Shown piece after piece: positions 23,868 through 24,605 of a DNA stretch of 24,605 nucleotides; position 1 is the stretch's first letter; each line of letters opens with the position of its first letter. The notes below the pieces were generated by a model, which was not told the DNA's origin, did no database searches, and saw nothing but the letters and a program-made list of their open reading frames with translations. Source of the DNA: Atopobium sp. UBA2090 (GTDB lineage Bacteria > Actinomycetota > Coriobacteriia > Coriobacteriales > Atopobiaceae); NCBI GenBank assembly GCA_002331575.1, contig DCZG01000125.1, positions 853 to 25,457 of the forward strand, given 5' to 3'. Both the position numbers and the translations under genes were made by a program.

Positions 23868-24605
23868 TTAGATGTCCTCCTCCTCTTCCTCATCGTCGCC
23901 AGCGCCGGCGGCAATTGCGGGACGGGCGGTCTTGGCCTGCTGAATCTCATAGTTGATGAGCGCGAAGAAGCAGGCGATGATTGCGGAAGCGATCAGGTTG
24001 CAGTGCAGGACGGCAGCGAGCGTGAAGCCGAAGGCGAAGGTGAGCCAGTCAAGCGGCTTCGTGACGACCTGCTTGCACAGGATTGCGATACCGACTGCAG
24101 GAAGCAGCGAGCCGACGGTGAACAGCGTCTTCATCGCGATGCCATCCATCGGGAGGTAGTCCTTCATGATCTGGACCATGCTCGAGCCGGCCATGCAGAT
24201 GATGAACGTGGGGATGAAGGAGAACAGGATGTGACCGATCCAGGGATAGACGAAGTCGACCAGAGGGATGGTCTTCTTGATCTTCTTCCAGTCGCTGGTC
24301 TCCATGGCCTTCCAGCCGATGCCCTGCCAGACCAGGTTGATGGTCGCGGTGCCATAGAAGAGGACCGTACCGAGGGTGCCGACTGCAGCGCCGAGGGCGG
24401 CGGCGAGGCTCTGCGCCTCAGCGGAGGAGGGGTCGAGACCCTGTGCCCTGATGGCGAGGATGGCCAGAGGAATGCCGATGTAGGTGACGGCACGGACGTC
24501 GGCGGAGACGGTTCCGCCAGGCGTGACGAGCGCGATGTAGACGACCTGGATGGCCGCACCGACGACGATGCCGGTCGCGACGTCGCCGAGGATGATGCCT
24601 ACGAC
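23868..24605 (-). CDS. Mannose/fructose/sorbose-family PTS subunit IIC, 5' end outside window
   Basis: The frame is open from the window edge at 24605 through 23868, giving 245 residues. Family sequence runs through the whole stretch, starting VVGIILGDVATGIVVGAAIQ, so the ATG at 24305 is internal. About six membrane segments are visible, including LITPGG-like TPGGTVSADVRAVTYIGIPLAI and the core HILFSFIPTFIICMAGSS. The C terminus is an unusual acidic tail (GDDEEEEEDI). IIC and IID together form the transport channel. The missing N terminus is only a few residues, judging from the normal length of about 260. Confidence 0.93.
   Translation of the reverse strand, partial: VVGIILGDVATGIVVGAAIQVVYIALVTPGGTVSADVRAVTYIGIPLAILAIRAQGLDPSSAEAQSLAAALGAAVGTLGTVLFYGTATINLVWQGIGWKAMETSDWKKIKKTIPLVDFVYPWIGHILFSFIPTFIICMAGSSMVQIMKDYLPMDGIAMKTLFTVGSLLPAVGIAILCKQVVTKPLDWLTFAFGFTLAAVLHCNLIASAIIACFFALINYEIQQAKTARPAIAAGAGDDEEEEEDI

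Overview
The window reads as chromosomal DNA of a high-GC, Gram-positive anaerobe, most likely a coriobacterium of the Olsenella/Atopobiaceae type. This rests on G/C-rich third codon positions, a LytTR regulator with a GHKL sensor, a CarD-type RNA polymerase regulator, mannose-class PTS genes, twin-arginine lipoproteins with Ser/Ala/Thr linkers, and AGGAGG-like ribosome binding sites. The taxonomic call is an inference from gene content and style; no marker gene is present to fix it.

Layout. (1) 1-1757: the 3' end of a LytTR response regulator and its overlapping membrane sensor kinase, whose ATPase domain looks degenerate. (2) 1749-3209 (-): an intracellular GH43 glycosidase. (3) 3652-7323 (+): a tight three-gene sugar operon made of an FGGY kinase (xylulokinase-like), a DUF4867 protein and a fucose/arabinose-isomerase-fold enzyme, ending at a perfect 13-bp hairpin. 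(4) 7618-8976 (-): CarD-family regulator and a cyclophilin lipoprotein. (5) 9166-11988 (+): a secreted beta-helix-like surface protein, a helix-turn-helix regulator and a small membrane protein. (6) 12064-14992 (-): a DegV protein followed by a tannase-like lipoprotein in which the nucleophile serine is replaced by alanine. (7) 15106-16230 (+): acylphosphatase and an OGG1-type 8-oxoguanine glycosylase. (8) 16366-16441: tRNA-Phe with its own promoter and terminator. (9) about 16500-18660: a small accessory island with a HicAB toxin-antitoxin pair, twin palindromic operators, a small XRE-like protein and two zinc-ribbon paralogues in opposite orientation, closed by a degenerate, inverted tRNA-Phe-like sequence. 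(10) 18682-22443 (-): AlkA-type glycosylase, GH13 glucosidase, a frameshifted ogt and a HAD phosphatase. (11) 22546-24605 (-): end of a mannose-class PTS operon (small membrane protein, IID, and IIC cut by the window edge).

How the parts fit. Much of the window serves carbohydrate use: GH43 can release pentoses (xylose or arabinose), the kinase/isomerase operon can process a free pentose or deoxyhexose, the PTS imports hexoses, and GH13 hydrolyses alpha-glucosides inside the cell. A second theme is DNA-damage repair, with OggA-, AlkA- and Ogt-type genes within about 6 kb. The most unusual parts are the island after tRNA-Phe, the active-site-less tannase homologue, the degenerate sensor kinase, and the isomerase/DUF4867/kinase module whose true substrate cannot be read from the sequence.
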